This document shows, in pieces, positions 1 through 6,352 of a stretch of 6,352 nucleotides of DNA (its first letter is position 1; every line of letters starts with the position of its first letter). The notes beneath the pieces were generated by a model. The model searched no databases. It saw only the letters and a program-made list of their open reading frames with translations, and was not told the DNA's origin. The position numbers and the translations under genes were made by a program. The stretch comes from Actinomycetota bacterium (GTDB taxonomy: Bacteria > Actinomycetota > Actinomycetes > Nanopelagicales > Nanopelagicaceae), in the NCBI GenBank assembly GCA_009702465.1, contig WLHY01000053.1, forward strand, positions 1 through 6,352, given 5' to 3'.

Positions 1-1709
1 CTTAAATTTTCGGCAAATTTTGCAAGTTCACTTGATTCACCTTTAATGGTTGCCGTTCGATAGAAAGGTGGCAGGTGAGATTGTTCGCGAGCGATCAAAT
101 CATCCGTATTAAAGATTTGCCTTCTTAACACTTGCTGAGTTGCTGGATGGTTATTTGGAAGCGACAGATAGTAATCGCCACCATCCTTTACTCGTGATAA
201 AAGATCAAACCATAGATGCTTGGCCTCCTCCTCGGCCCGCAATGTTGCCTGGTTATAAATCCGTTCACAATCAAGCAGGATCACTGCTGAGTAAAGAGTG
301 AATGGTTCAGAACCTCGAGTTGCAATGACAATCTGATTTTGGCTGGGATCAAGTACAGCCACTTGATCTCTCTTCGAGGTCATTACCTTAATTCCTGGTG
401 CAGCCTTTCCGATCTCTTCGGCAGTTCTATCAACTCCCTTGCCAATGACAAAGGGAGATGCATTGCCACAATGATCGCATCGCCAATGATTAGCAATCTT
501 TGTGCACAAATAACAAGCAGGGGCTGCATTCTGTTTCTCAATTCTTAACTTACCGCCGCAGTCGCATCTAGCTGTATTTTTACATTTACTGCATAGAAAA
601 ACATTGGCGTAACCCTTTTCTGCTACCGAAACTAAAACATTACCGGTTTTTATGCCTCTTTTTATCAATGAGATATATGAGTTGGCTGAATCAATATTGT
701 GAATATTGCATTTATTGCTTTCTGCCAAGGTTAATCTTTCCATCCAACCTATTGATATCAAGCGATTAATTTCTAAGGAATGATATGAGTTTAAGAAAAT
801 AAAAGATGTACCGTTTGGTCGCAGTAAGGTCACATCACGTGTGTTCCAACCAGGAGATCTCTGCTCATAGTGGGAGGGATCATTATCATTAACAACAATT
901 ACTGTTGAATTCGATGGTAACTTAGTAAATGCACCACTGCGATTGGCCAAAATAACAACTTGTTGACCACTATTTGCCGCTAAGAAAGATTGATATCTAG
1001 CATTTCTATCCGCTCTTGTATCCAGGGCAACAAAGAGTGACTTAAACTCATCAGCTAAATGCTCTTTATAGTAATCAAACTCCCGAAAATCAGAGACTAA
1101 GATCAAAACCGATCCTAGATTAAATCGTAACTTTGCTAATTCAACCAGGATCTTGAATTTAGCGACGCCCGCCGGCGGTGATATCGCACATTTTAAACTC
1201 GGATCATCCGCAATTTTTGCATAATCCTCTTTTTTTACAAACTGTAACTCTTGACCAATGATCTTTTTAAACACATACGAGGTAGACACTTGAATAATCC
1301 GCTTTGGCTTAGCTGGAATCGGTGGCAAATAAGTGTTCAATAAACTCCAGAGATTTCCACCAAATCTATCCCTAACCTTTTGAAAATGTGCCAGATGATT
1401 TTTATCAATCATCCCGGCATCGCCAATTACGGCCAAAAGATCCTTGTGCTTTCTGGACTCTTTATCTGTGACGAAACGGAGAATTAAACCTCTAGTAACA
1501 GTATGTCCGAACTCGATCTTCACTAAAGATCCAACTATTGCGGTATCAGCAAGATCTGCTGGAACCCTATAAGTGTAAATTTGCTCTAGAAATGAAACTG
1601 GAGTTTCTACAAGCACCCCAACCAATGAACCACCTAGATGGTTGTTGCTTAAGAGTGTTATCTTTTTGCTTGGGCTTTTCTGACGCTTTAGCTTTAGCGG
1701 CGCAACCAC
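1..1709 (-). CDS. priA: Probable primosomal protein N' (PriA), actinobacterial type lacking helicase motifs; C terminus cut by window edge
   Basis: This frame stays open for 569 codons to the left edge. It matches actinobacterial PriA, a replication-restart factor that recognises stalled forks. An N-terminal 3'-DNA-binding-type domain occupies about 29-131. The Walker A region is degenerate (ISPPAGVAKFK, 176-186, no GKT/S), and the DEAH box is replaced by VVNDNDPSHYEQ (272-283). The zinc region is complete with eight cysteines: 373, 376, 382, 384, 399, 402, 411 and 414. The actinobacterial block DRTAEEIG (427-434) follows. I see no GRAGR-type motif VI, so ATP-driven unwinding is unlikely. The proposed start is GTG 1709, 3 nt after the metK stop; it adds a basic tail (LKLKRQKSPSKK, 5-16). 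A TTG at 1625, 4 nt after AGGTGG, is a possible alternative. Known actinobacterial homologues are about 650 residues, so roughly 80-90 are missing here. Confidence 0.9.
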   Translation of the reverse strand, partial: MVAPLKLKRQKSPSKKITLLSNNHLGGSLVGVLVETPVSFLEQIYTYRVPADLADTAIVGSLVKIEFGHTVTRGLILRFVTDKESRKHKDLLAVIGDAGMIDKNHLAHFQKVRDRFGGNLWSLLNTYLPPIPAKPKRIIQVSTSYVFKKIIGQELQFVKKEDYAKIADDPSLKCAISPPAGVAKFKILVELAKLRFNLGSVLILVSDFREFDYYKEHLADEFKSLFVALDTRADRNARYQSFLAANSGQQVVILANRSGAFTKLPSNSTVIVVNDNDPSHYEQRSPGWNTRDVTLLRPNGTSFIFLNSYHSLEINRLISIGWMERLTLAESNKCNIHNIDSANSYISLIKRGIKTGNVLVSVAEKGYANVFLCSKCKNTARCDCGGKLRIEKQNAAPACYLCTKIANHWRCDHCGNASPFVIGKGVDRTAEEIGKAAPGIKVMTSKRDQVAVLDPSQNQIVIATRGSEPFTLYSAVILLDCERIYNQATLRAEEEAKHLWFDLLSRVKDGGDYYLSLPNNHPATQQVLRRQIFNTDDLIAREQSHLPPFYRTATIKGESSELAKFAENL

Positions 1710-1712
1710 TGA

Positions 1713-2903
1713 TTAATTAACTAAACCTTTCAATTGATTTACTCGGTCTGTTTTCTCCCAAGTGAAGGTATCCAAGTTGCGGCCAAAGTGCCCGTACGCT
1801 GCCGTTTGTGAGTATATGGGCCTTAACAATTGAAGATCACGGATAATCGCTGCTGGACGCAGATCAAAAACAGCGTTGACTGCTGTGCTGATCTTTCCTA
1901 AATCAAATTTATTTGTGCCAAAGGTTTCGATAAATAAACCAACTGGTTGAGCCTTTCCAATTGCATAAGCAACCTGAACCTCACATCTATCTGCCAAACC
2001 AGCCGCCACAATATTTTTCGCCACCCAGCGCATCGCATAGGCAGCTGATCTATCCACCTTAGATGGATCTTTTCCGCTAAATGCCCCACCCCCGTGGCGG
2101 GCCATACCACCATAGGTATCAACAATAATTTTTCTGCCAGTAAGCCCAGCATCTCCCATCGGACCACCGATAACAAATCGGCCGGTAGGATTTATCAATA
2201 TCTTCACCTTTGATAGATCTAAATCTAAACTCTTTAACATAGGTTCAATTACAAACTTCTTAACCTCCGGTGCTAATTTCTTTTCTAGATCAATATCAGG
2301 TGCATGCTGTGATGAGATAACTATTGTGTCCAGCGCTACCGCCTTATCCCCTTGATACTCAATAGTGACCTGAGTTTTTCCATCGGGGCGCAGGTAGTTC
2401 AATTCTCCACTTTTTCTAACATCTGTTAATTGCTTGGCTAATTTATGCGCCAGAGAGATAGGTAGTGGCATGAGTTCAGGAGTGTCATTACATGCATAGC
2501 CAAACATCAACCCTTGATCACCAGCACCCTGTAGATCTAGTGGGTCTACTGAAGATCCAACTCTATTTTCAAAGGCATCATCAACACCTTGAGCGATATC
2601 TTGAGATTGCTGACCAATTGAAATGGAAACTCCACAACTATTTCCATCAAAACCCTTTTCAGATGAGTCGTATCCAATTCGCAAAACCGTATCTCTAACT
2701 ATATTCATAACATCTGCATATCCATCAGTTGTTACCTCTCCGGCAACATGAACCTGTCCAGTTGTTATTAAGGTCTCTACCGCTACCCTGCTCTTTGGAT
2801 CTTGTTCAAGCAATGAATCCAAAATTGCATCAGAGATTTGATCAGCAATTTTATCTGGATGGCCTTCAGTTACCGATTCAGATGTGAATAAACGATTCTC
2901 CAT
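1713..2903 (-). CDS. metK: S-adenosylmethionine synthase (methionine adenosyltransferase)
   Basis: The product makes S-adenosylmethionine from methionine and ATP, supplying nearly all cellular methylation. The 396-residue length is normal for bacterial MetK, a cytoplasmic tetramer. Motifs in order are GHPDK (14-18, ATP/Mg binding), [12 protein letters not shown] (126-137, family signature 1), [16 protein letters not shown] (271-286, signature 2, P-loop-like) and GHFGR near the C terminus (371-375). ATG 2903 follows the coaBC TGA by 4 nt. Only a weak purine run precedes it, so translational coupling is likely. No room exists for a SAM riboswitch or separate promoter in that gap. The TAA stop is 3 nt from the proposed priA GTG, in the same frame. 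All catalytic motifs are intact. Confidence 0.97.
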   Translation of the reverse strand: MENRLFTSESVTEGHPDKIADQISDAILDSLLEQDPKSRVAVETLITTGQVHVAGEVTTDGYADVMNIVRDTVLRIGYDSSEKGFDGNSCGVSISIGQQSQDIAQGVDDAFENRVGSSVDPLDLQGAGDQGLMFGYACNDTPELMPLPISLAHKLAKQLTDVRKSGELNYLRPDGKTQVTIEYQGDKAVALDTIVISSQHAPDIDLEKKLAPEVKKFVIEPMLKSLDLDLSKVKILINPTGRFVIGGPMGDAGLTGRKIIVDTYGGMARHGGGAFSGKDPSKVDRSAAYAMRWVAKNIVAAGLADRCEVQVAYAIGKAQPVGLFIETFGTNKFDLGKISTAVNAVFDLRPAAIIRDLQLLRPIYSQTAAYGHFGRNLDTFTWEKTDRVNQLKGLVN

Positions 2904-2907
2904 CTGC

Positions 2908-4107
2908 TCAGCCTAACTCAACTAGCAATTGATCTAGCAATATTTCAGAGAGCGTGTCCTTTGAGATCATAGGAACATCAATTACCGTTCCTGATTTGGC
3001 GATCAACATTCCGCTTGTTTGATCAGCTCCAAATACTTTCCCATCTGACACATCATTTACATATATAAGATCTAAGCCTTTAGCAAGAAGTTTATCCCGA
3101 CCAGCGGATTGCAATTTTTGTAGCTCAATAGATGTTTCAGCAGCAAAGCCAACAACTATCTGTCCTTTTTGTTTCATCATTCCTGCGCCTGCGACAATAT
3201 CGGGGTTTAAAACAATATCAATCGGTTTTATCTCTTGCTTGTGCAATTTATGTTCTGAGCTTTGCGCAACCTTAAAATCTGATACTGCCGCACTCATAAT
3301 CAATGCATCTGAAAATGGAAACTCTGCCTTAACGATGCTATCCATTTCATCAGCTGTTTCAACAAAGGTTGTAGTAATTCCTTCAATCACCGGAAGTTGA
3401 GTATTTGCAGCTACTAAATGTACTTGTGCTCCCCGCTTTGCTGCGGCGTATGCCAATGCAAATCCCTGCTTGCCACTGGATCTATTACCAATAAATCTAA
3501 CAGGATCAATATTTTCACGTGTTCCACCCGCTGTGATTAAAATTTTCTTCCCGAGTAAATCTGCATTTCGAAGTAAATGCTGGTTGATCTCATCAATTAT
3601 GCGTGCAACCTCTGGGTATCTGCCTACACCAACATCATCTCCAGTCATTCTGCCGTGATCTGGTTCAAGGACGAGGAAGCCTCGTTTACGCAGGATATCT
3701 ACATTGGAAACAGTTGCTGGATTTGACCACATCTCCGGATGCATTGCTGGAACCAATATCTTTGGTTTAGTTGATGCCAAAACAATATTTGTTAACAAAT
3801 CATCAGCTCGTCCTTGTGCCAATCGCGACAAAAGATCGGCTGTAGTTGGAGCAATAACAATCGCGCTGCAATTTTGAGCTAACGATATGTGAGGAACCTC
3901 CTCAACATCACTCCAGAGGTCGGTATACACTTTTTTGCCGGAGAGAGCTGCCCATGTTGAAGCTCCAATAAAATTCAAACTAGATTTAGTTGGAACTACT
4001 GAGACAACAAAGCCATTATCTTGTAACCGTCTTACCAGTTCACAGGATTTGTAGGCTGAGATCCCACCACCAATGCCTAAAAGTATCTCTCGACCACGAA
4101 CAAACAT
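2908..4107 (-). CDS. coaBC: Bifunctional phosphopantothenoylcysteine decarboxylase / phosphopantothenate-cysteine ligase
   Basis: The 399-residue cytoplasmic enzyme performs two consecutive steps of coenzyme A synthesis: joining cysteine to 4'-phosphopantothenate (CoaB) and decarboxylating the product to 4'-phosphopantetheine (CoaC). The CoaC flavoprotein domain (about 1-182) has GGGISAYK (13-20), the catalytic His73 in VPHIS, and PAMHPEMW (120-127), where many bacteria have PAMN. The flap over the active site, [12 protein letters not shown] (152-163), has no cysteine; the only cysteines are Cys22 and Cys80. The CoaB domain (about 186-399) has ITAGGTRE (191-198), NRSSGKQG (208-215), SAAVSDF (272-278), KLHKQ (287-291), NPDI (301-304) and VGFAAET (319-325). 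ATG 4107 is 9 nt after the rpoZ stop with no clear Shine-Dalgarno, so coupling is likely. The TGA is 4 nt before metK. Length and both domains are complete. Confidence 0.95.
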   Translation of the reverse strand: MFVRGREILLGIGGGISAYKSCELVRRLQDNGFVVSVVPTKSSLNFIGASTWAALSGKKVYTDLWSDVEEVPHISLAQNCSAIVIAPTTADLLSRLAQGRADDLLTNIVLASTKPKILVPAMHPEMWSNPATVSNVDILRKRGFLVLEPDHGRMTGDDVGVGRYPEVARIIDEINQHLLRNADLLGKKILITAGGTRENIDPVRFIGNRSSGKQGFALAYAAAKRGAQVHLVAANTQLPVIEGITTTFVETADEMDSIVKAEFPFSDALIMSAAVSDFKVAQSSEHKLHKQEIKPIDIVLNPDIVAGAGMMKQKGQIVVGFAAETSIELQKLQSAGRDKLLAKGLDLIYVNDVSDGKVFGADQTSGMLIAKSGTVIDVPMISKDTLSEILLDQLLVELG

Positions 4108-4116
4108 GGTGGTTAG

Positions 4117-4395
4117 TTATTTTGAATTAGTTGGTGCTTGTGGTTCTAAATTTTCGATTGTTAGCAAACCTTCATTTATCTCACGCAAGGCGATTGATAA
4201 TGGTTTTTCATGAACATATGTTTCGACCAGAGGGCCAACATACTCGAGCAATCCCTCACCTAGTTGTGAGTAGTACGCATTAATCTGACGAGCACGCTTG
4301 GCCGCATAAAGAACTAAGCTGTACTTTGAACCAGCCTTATCCAATAGCGCATCTATTGGTGGATTTGTGATCCCATCGAGTGCTTGATTGCTCAT
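4117..4395 (-). CDS. rpoZ: RNA polymerase omega subunit
   Basis: This is the small omega subunit, which assists assembly and stability of RNA polymerase by clamping beta-prime. The 92-residue protein carries the very conserved actinobacterial core: GITNPPID (8-15), SKYSLV (23-28), [18 protein letters not shown] (31-48), EYVGPLVE (51-58) and [10 protein letters not shown] (64-73). It ends in a short divergent Pro/Asn-rich tail. I chose ATG 4395 as the start because GGAG lies 7 nt upstream; a TTG two codons earlier (4401) is in frame but only 1 nt from that GGAG. The gene follows gmk by 42 nt, the largest gap in the window, and its TAA is 9 nt before the coaBC start. Placement after gmk is normal in bacteria; in E. 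coli gmk-rpoZ links GTP/ppGpp supply with transcription. Nothing is missing from the family core. Confidence 0.96.
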   Translation of the reverse strand: MSNQALDGITNPPIDALLDKAGSKYSLVLYAAKRARQINAYYSQLGEGLLEYVGPLVETYVHEKPLSIALREINEGLLTIENLEPQAPTNSK

Positions 4396-4406
4396 CTTCA
4401 AACTCC
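4393..4406 (-). promoter_or_regulatory. rpoZ Shine-Dalgarno and start codon
   Basis: GGAG at 4406-4403 is followed by a 7-nt spacer and ATG at 4395-4393. The spacing decides in favour of this ATG over the in-frame TTG at 4401, which would be almost touching the GGAG. It is one of only two convincing Shine-Dalgarno sequences at the starts in this window. Confidence 0.7.
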
Positions 4407-4437
4407 AATTTTCATCTTTTTATCTATCTTGCTTAAT

Positions 4438-5304
4438 CTAACGAAGGGCTAAAGATACCAGTTCTTGGACAACCTGCTCTACCTTTGTATTTACCAGCAC
4501 AAAATCAAACTCAGAAGCGGCTTTCAACTCCTCCTTTGCCTTATTTAAGCGCATTTCCAATGAGTGGCTAGATTCAGTTCCTCTATTTACTAATCGGCTC
4601 TCTAGCTCGATCCAGGAAGGTGGTTCGATAAAGATTAAAACCGCCTCCTTTACTTTTTTTCTAATCTGTCTGGCACCATTTAATTCAATCTCTAAAACTA
4701 CATTTAAACCTCGCTCTAAAGCTTTTGTAACTGGTAATGCCGGGGTTCCATACTTTGCCCCAGTGAACTCCGCCCACTCCAACAACTCATTATTTTCAAC
4801 CATCTGATCAAATTGTTCATTGGTAACAAATAGATAATCTTTACCATCTACCTCACCTTCGCGCATATATCGAGTTGTAGCAGAGATTGAAACCCAGAAG
4901 TTATCAAAGTTCTGAAGCCCTTTTGTGATGGTGCTCTTGCCGACCCCACTAGGACCTGAAACAACTAAGAGTTTTCCTGGCATAGGTGCAGTTTTCATAA
5001 GTAAAAACTCCTCCCTAAGTAGCTCGCGTTGTTTCTTGCCAACGCCGCCAATTCTACGTGATCTCGATATACCGGTTCGCTCAAAGATGATATTGACTCT
5101 TTTCTCACCAACACCTGGAACGCAGTTCAACGCTTCCATTAACTTCATCCGCTGAATACATTCACGCTGATCATTGAACAGGTCGAAAAATGACAAGGCG
5201 CCATCTGAGATGGATTTCTTAACAACCGCTCTATCTTGCCTAGCCTTAACCGCCTTCATTCCCGCAGCAGATCTTGCCTCATTGCTTAATTTTGGTGGCA
5301 GCAT
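4438..5304 (-). CDS. gmk: Fused mIHF-type nucleoid protein and guanylate kinase
   Basis: One 288-residue frame contains two proteins usually encoded by adjacent genes in Actinobacteria. Residues 1-100 match actinobacterial integration host factor (mIHF/sIHF): an N-terminal charged helix, then a helix-two-turn-helix region with CVPGVGEKR (61-69), RRIGGVG (83-89) and the usual mIHF end QRELLREEF (92-100). Residues 103/111-288 are a complete guanylate kinase (GMP + ATP to GDP + ADP): P-loop GPSGVGKST (117-125), GMP-binding SATTR (141-145) and GEVDGKDY (150-157), YGT (185-187), LEIELNGAR (204-212) and lid RLVNRGTE (237-244). There is no stop or frameshift between the halves, only a short linker (about 101-110). 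The ATG at 5304 lies 5 nt after the pyrF stop and lacks a Shine-Dalgarno. ATG codons at residues 103 and 108 could start free Gmk, and the first has a strong ribosome site. The mIHF half is predicted to bind DNA without sequence specificity; whether the fused protein does so is unknown. Confidence 0.93.
   Translation of the reverse strand: MLPPKLSNEARSAAGMKAVKARQDRAVVKKSISDGALSFFDLFNDQRECIQRMKLMEALNCVPGVGEKRVNIIFERTGISRSRRIGGVGKKQRELLREEFLLMKTAPMPGKLLVVSGPSGVGKSTITKGLQNFDNFWVSISATTRYMREGEVDGKDYLFVTNEQFDQMVENNELLEWAEFTGAKYGTPALPVTKALERGLNVVLEIELNGARQIRKKVKEAVLIFIEPPSWIELESRLVNRGTESSHSLEMRLNKAKEELKAASEFDFVLVNTKVEQVVQELVSLALR
4996..5016 (-). promoter_or_regulatory. Internal ribosome binding site and ATG for stand-alone guanylate kinase
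   Basis: On the minus strand AGGGAGGAG (5016-5008) is followed 9 nt later by ATG (4998-4996), codon 103 of the fused frame. It is the strongest Shine-Dalgarno I see at any gene junction in this window, and it sits exactly at the end of the mIHF domain. Initiation here would give a 186-residue guanylate kinase, close to the normal size of the family. The SD bases also encode Arg-Glu-Glu (96-98), the conserved tail of mIHF, so conservation of that protein sequence could account for part of the match. Use of this start is inferred. Confidence 0.6.
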
Positions 5305-5309
5305 AAACT

Positions 5310-5999
5310 TTAAATTGATTGGTGGATCTCTGTGATCTTATCCTGCATAGCTTGTTCACTATCTCCTGACAATGAAGTTATAGATCTCCCAATAACTACA
5401 TAGTCAGCACCACCGCTTAATGCCTCCTTAGGAGTCATCACGCGATTTTGATCATTTGCTGACTCGCCAAGTAATCGAACTCCTGGAGTAATAATCGTAG
5501 AATCTGGTGCGATATCCTTCATTTGCTGAGCTTCAAATGGTGAACAAATTAATGATGTTGCTCCGGCCGCTACCGCCTTATCTGCCCAACTTCTTGCAGT
5601 ACTAGAAATATCTTTTGAATACCCCAGGGATGAGAACTCGTTTTCCGAAAACGAGGTCAGAACTGTAACTGCTGCGATTGAACCACCTGGCAACGCTTCG
5701 GCAGCGGCGGCGATCATCTTCGGTCCACCAGCTGCATGTACCGTTAAAAATTTTGGATTAAGCGAGGCAACAGATTCAACCGCTCCTTTAACAGTATTTG
5801 GAATATCGTAAAGTTTTAGGTCGAGAAATAATTCAAAGGAAAACTCCTTTTGTAATGCAACAACTGACTCTTTTCCATTTAAAAGATAAAATTCAAGTCC
5901 TATTTTGAAGTGATTGATTAATGGCCTTGATATCTTGATCCAATTACGTGCTTGATTTGGATCTTTAGTATCGAGGGCCAAGATAATTGGTGAGTTCAT
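5310..5999 (-). CDS. pyrF: Orotidine 5'-phosphate decarboxylase, type 1
   Basis: The product decarboxylates OMP to UMP, the last step of de novo pyrimidine synthesis, in the cytoplasm as a TIM-barrel dimer. The 229-residue length is typical of type 1 enzymes. Key motifs are LALD near the N terminus (7-10), FKIG with Lys32, the catalytic DLKLYDIPNTV (60-70) with Asp60, Lys62 and Asp65, TPGVR (171-175), and the phosphate-binding GRSIT with Arg205. The ATG overlaps the pyrD stop as ATGA and has no recognisable Shine-Dalgarno, so initiation probably depends on ribosomes finishing pyrD. Its own TAA lies 5 nt before the mihF-gmk ATG. The type 1 signature is notable because PyrF of Mycobacterium and Streptomyces is, as I recall, the type 2 form with a DAKRGDI motif. 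Function is secure from the intact active site. Confidence 0.96.
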   Translation of the reverse strand: MNSPIILALDTKDPNQARNWIKISRPLINHFKIGLEFYLLNGKESVVALQKEFSFELFLDLKLYDIPNTVKGAVESVASLNPKFLTVHAAGGPKMIAAAAEALPGGSIAAVTVLTSFSENEFSSLGYSKDISSTARSWADKAVAAGATSLICSPFEAQQMKDIAPDSTIITPGVRLLGESANDQNRVMTPKEALSGGADYVVIGRSITSLSGDSEQAMQDKITEIHQSI

Positions 6000-6352
6000 G
6001 CGATTTGCCGATGTGCGTAACCAATAGCTGATTTGAAATCCGCAAAACCTCGTTCTATTAGGAGTGATTTGAGTTCATCGCGGATCTTGATAACCGCTGT
6101 TGGATCACTAAATGTTGCGGTACCGACTGAAATTGCCGTTGCCCCTGCAAGTACAAGCTCTAGTGCATCCTTACCGTTACTGACCCCACCCATTCCAACA
6201 ATCGGTGTGTTTGGAAATGCTTGATGTACTTGGTAAATGGCGCGTACCGCTATTGGTCTAATAGCTGGCCCAGATAAACCACCAGTTTTGCCCCCTAATT
6301 TAGGTTGCATTGTATTTAAATCGATAACCATTCCTAGCAAAGTATTGATCAA
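5996..6352 (-). CDS. pyrD: Dihydroorotate dehydrogenase, class 1B type, C-terminal 118 residues (partial)
   Basis: This is the C-terminal part of an FMN-dependent dihydroorotate dehydrogenase, which oxidises dihydroorotate to orotate in UMP synthesis. The gene enters from the right edge. The first in-frame codon in the window (TTG, 6352-6350) is probably an internal leucine, not a start. Visible family features, numbered from that codon, are the substrate-side INTLLGM (2-8), GGLSGPAI (24-31), and the FMN-phosphate loops GMGGV (53-57) and VGTA (76-79). These match the class 1B (NAD-linked, PyrK-partnered) and class 1A lineage rather than membrane class 2, and INTLLG followed by GGLSGPAI suits 1B best. 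The catalytic loop lies outside the window, so the class is not certain. The TGA stop overlaps the pyrF ATG (ATGA), which points to coupled translation. Confidence 0.93.
   Translation of the reverse strand: MINTLLGMVIDLNTMQPKLGGKTGGLSGPAIRPIAVRAIYQVHQAFPNTPIVGMGGVSNGKDALELVLAGATAISVGTATFSDPTAVIKIRDELKSLLIERGFADFKSAIGYAHRQIA

Noticed and set aside
339..548. Plus-strand open frame of 69 codons within priA.
   Set aside because: It is antisense to the conserved zinc-binding region of PriA and its translation shows no family features.
1685..1700. Short repeated CTTTAG near the priA start.
   Set aside because: It just encodes the Leu-Lys-Leu-Lys of the basic N-terminal tail; two copies are not a meaningful repeat.
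1538..1720. Plus-strand open frame of 60 codons opposite the priA start and metK end.
   Set aside because: It lies antisense to the well-supported priA frame and shows no recognisable protein.
1898..2176. A second minus-strand frame of 92 codons inside metK.
   Set aside because: It is out of frame within a strongly conserved gene and has no start signal or recognisable motif.
4399..4401. In-frame TTG as the rpoZ start, giving 94 residues.
   Set aside because: It is 1 nt from GGAG, whereas the ATG two codons on has a 7-nt spacer.
4398..4415. Five-codon minicistron (ATG...TGA) ending 2 nt before the rpoZ ATG on the minus strand.
   Set aside because: Too short to distinguish from chance in an AT-rich leader; its codons contain the rpoZ GGAG, and it has no good ribosome site of its own.
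4396..4437. Possible promoter or terminator in the 42-nt gmk-rpoZ gap.
   Set aside because: The gap is A-rich and has a vaguely -10-like GATAGATAA, but no matching -35 and no stem-loop with a T run.
4925..5155. Plus-strand open frame of 76 codons opposite the mIHF-Gmk junction; similar frames at 2492-2698, 3470-3658 and 6033-6224.
   Set aside because: Each mirrors a conserved minus-strand gene, and the translated sequences look like antisense shadows.

Overview
The window is a compact, one-directional block of housekeeping genes, all on the minus strand. In transcription order (right to left) they are: the end of pyrD, pyrF, a fused mihF-gmk gene, rpoZ, coaBC (dfp), metK, and most of priA, which runs off the left edge. 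No stretch over 50 bases lacks a gene. I saw no RNA gene, mobile element, CRISPR array, long repeat or clear intrinsic terminator.

The gene order pyrD/pyrF - mihF - gmk - rpoZ - coaBC - metK - priA is characteristic of Actinobacteria. An actinobacterial-type integration host factor (mIHF) and a PriA that has lost its helicase motifs support this. The DNA is AT-rich by actinobacterial standards (37% and 45% GC in two 60-base lines I counted) and the spacing is extremely tight. This fits a streamlined, low-GC aquatic actinobacterium such as the acI/Nanopelagicales group. That placement is inference, not a marker-gene identification.

Right part (about 5310-6352): the last steps of UMP synthesis. 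PyrD (dihydroorotate dehydrogenase, class 1B type) and PyrF (OMP decarboxylase) overlap by an ATGA. Middle (about 4117-5304): mIHF nucleoid protein and guanylate kinase in one uninterrupted reading frame, then RNA polymerase omega. Left part (1-4107): CoaBC (two steps of coenzyme A synthesis), MetK (S-adenosylmethionine synthase) and a degenerate PriA replication-restart factor.

The block joins nucleotide supply, transcription, cofactor synthesis and replication. Junctions are -4, 5, (fused), 42, 9, 4 and 3 nt, so one polycistronic message with widespread translational coupling is likely. The most notable feature is the mIHF-guanylate kinase fusion. At the domain boundary it keeps a strong Shine-Dalgarno and ATG, so the locus may make both a fused protein and free guanylate kinase. 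Other points of interest are the loss of one of three expected DNA-binding arginines in the mIHF part, a type 1 PyrF where well-known actinobacteria have type 2, and the loss of helicase motifs in PriA. I found no wholly novel multi-gene system.
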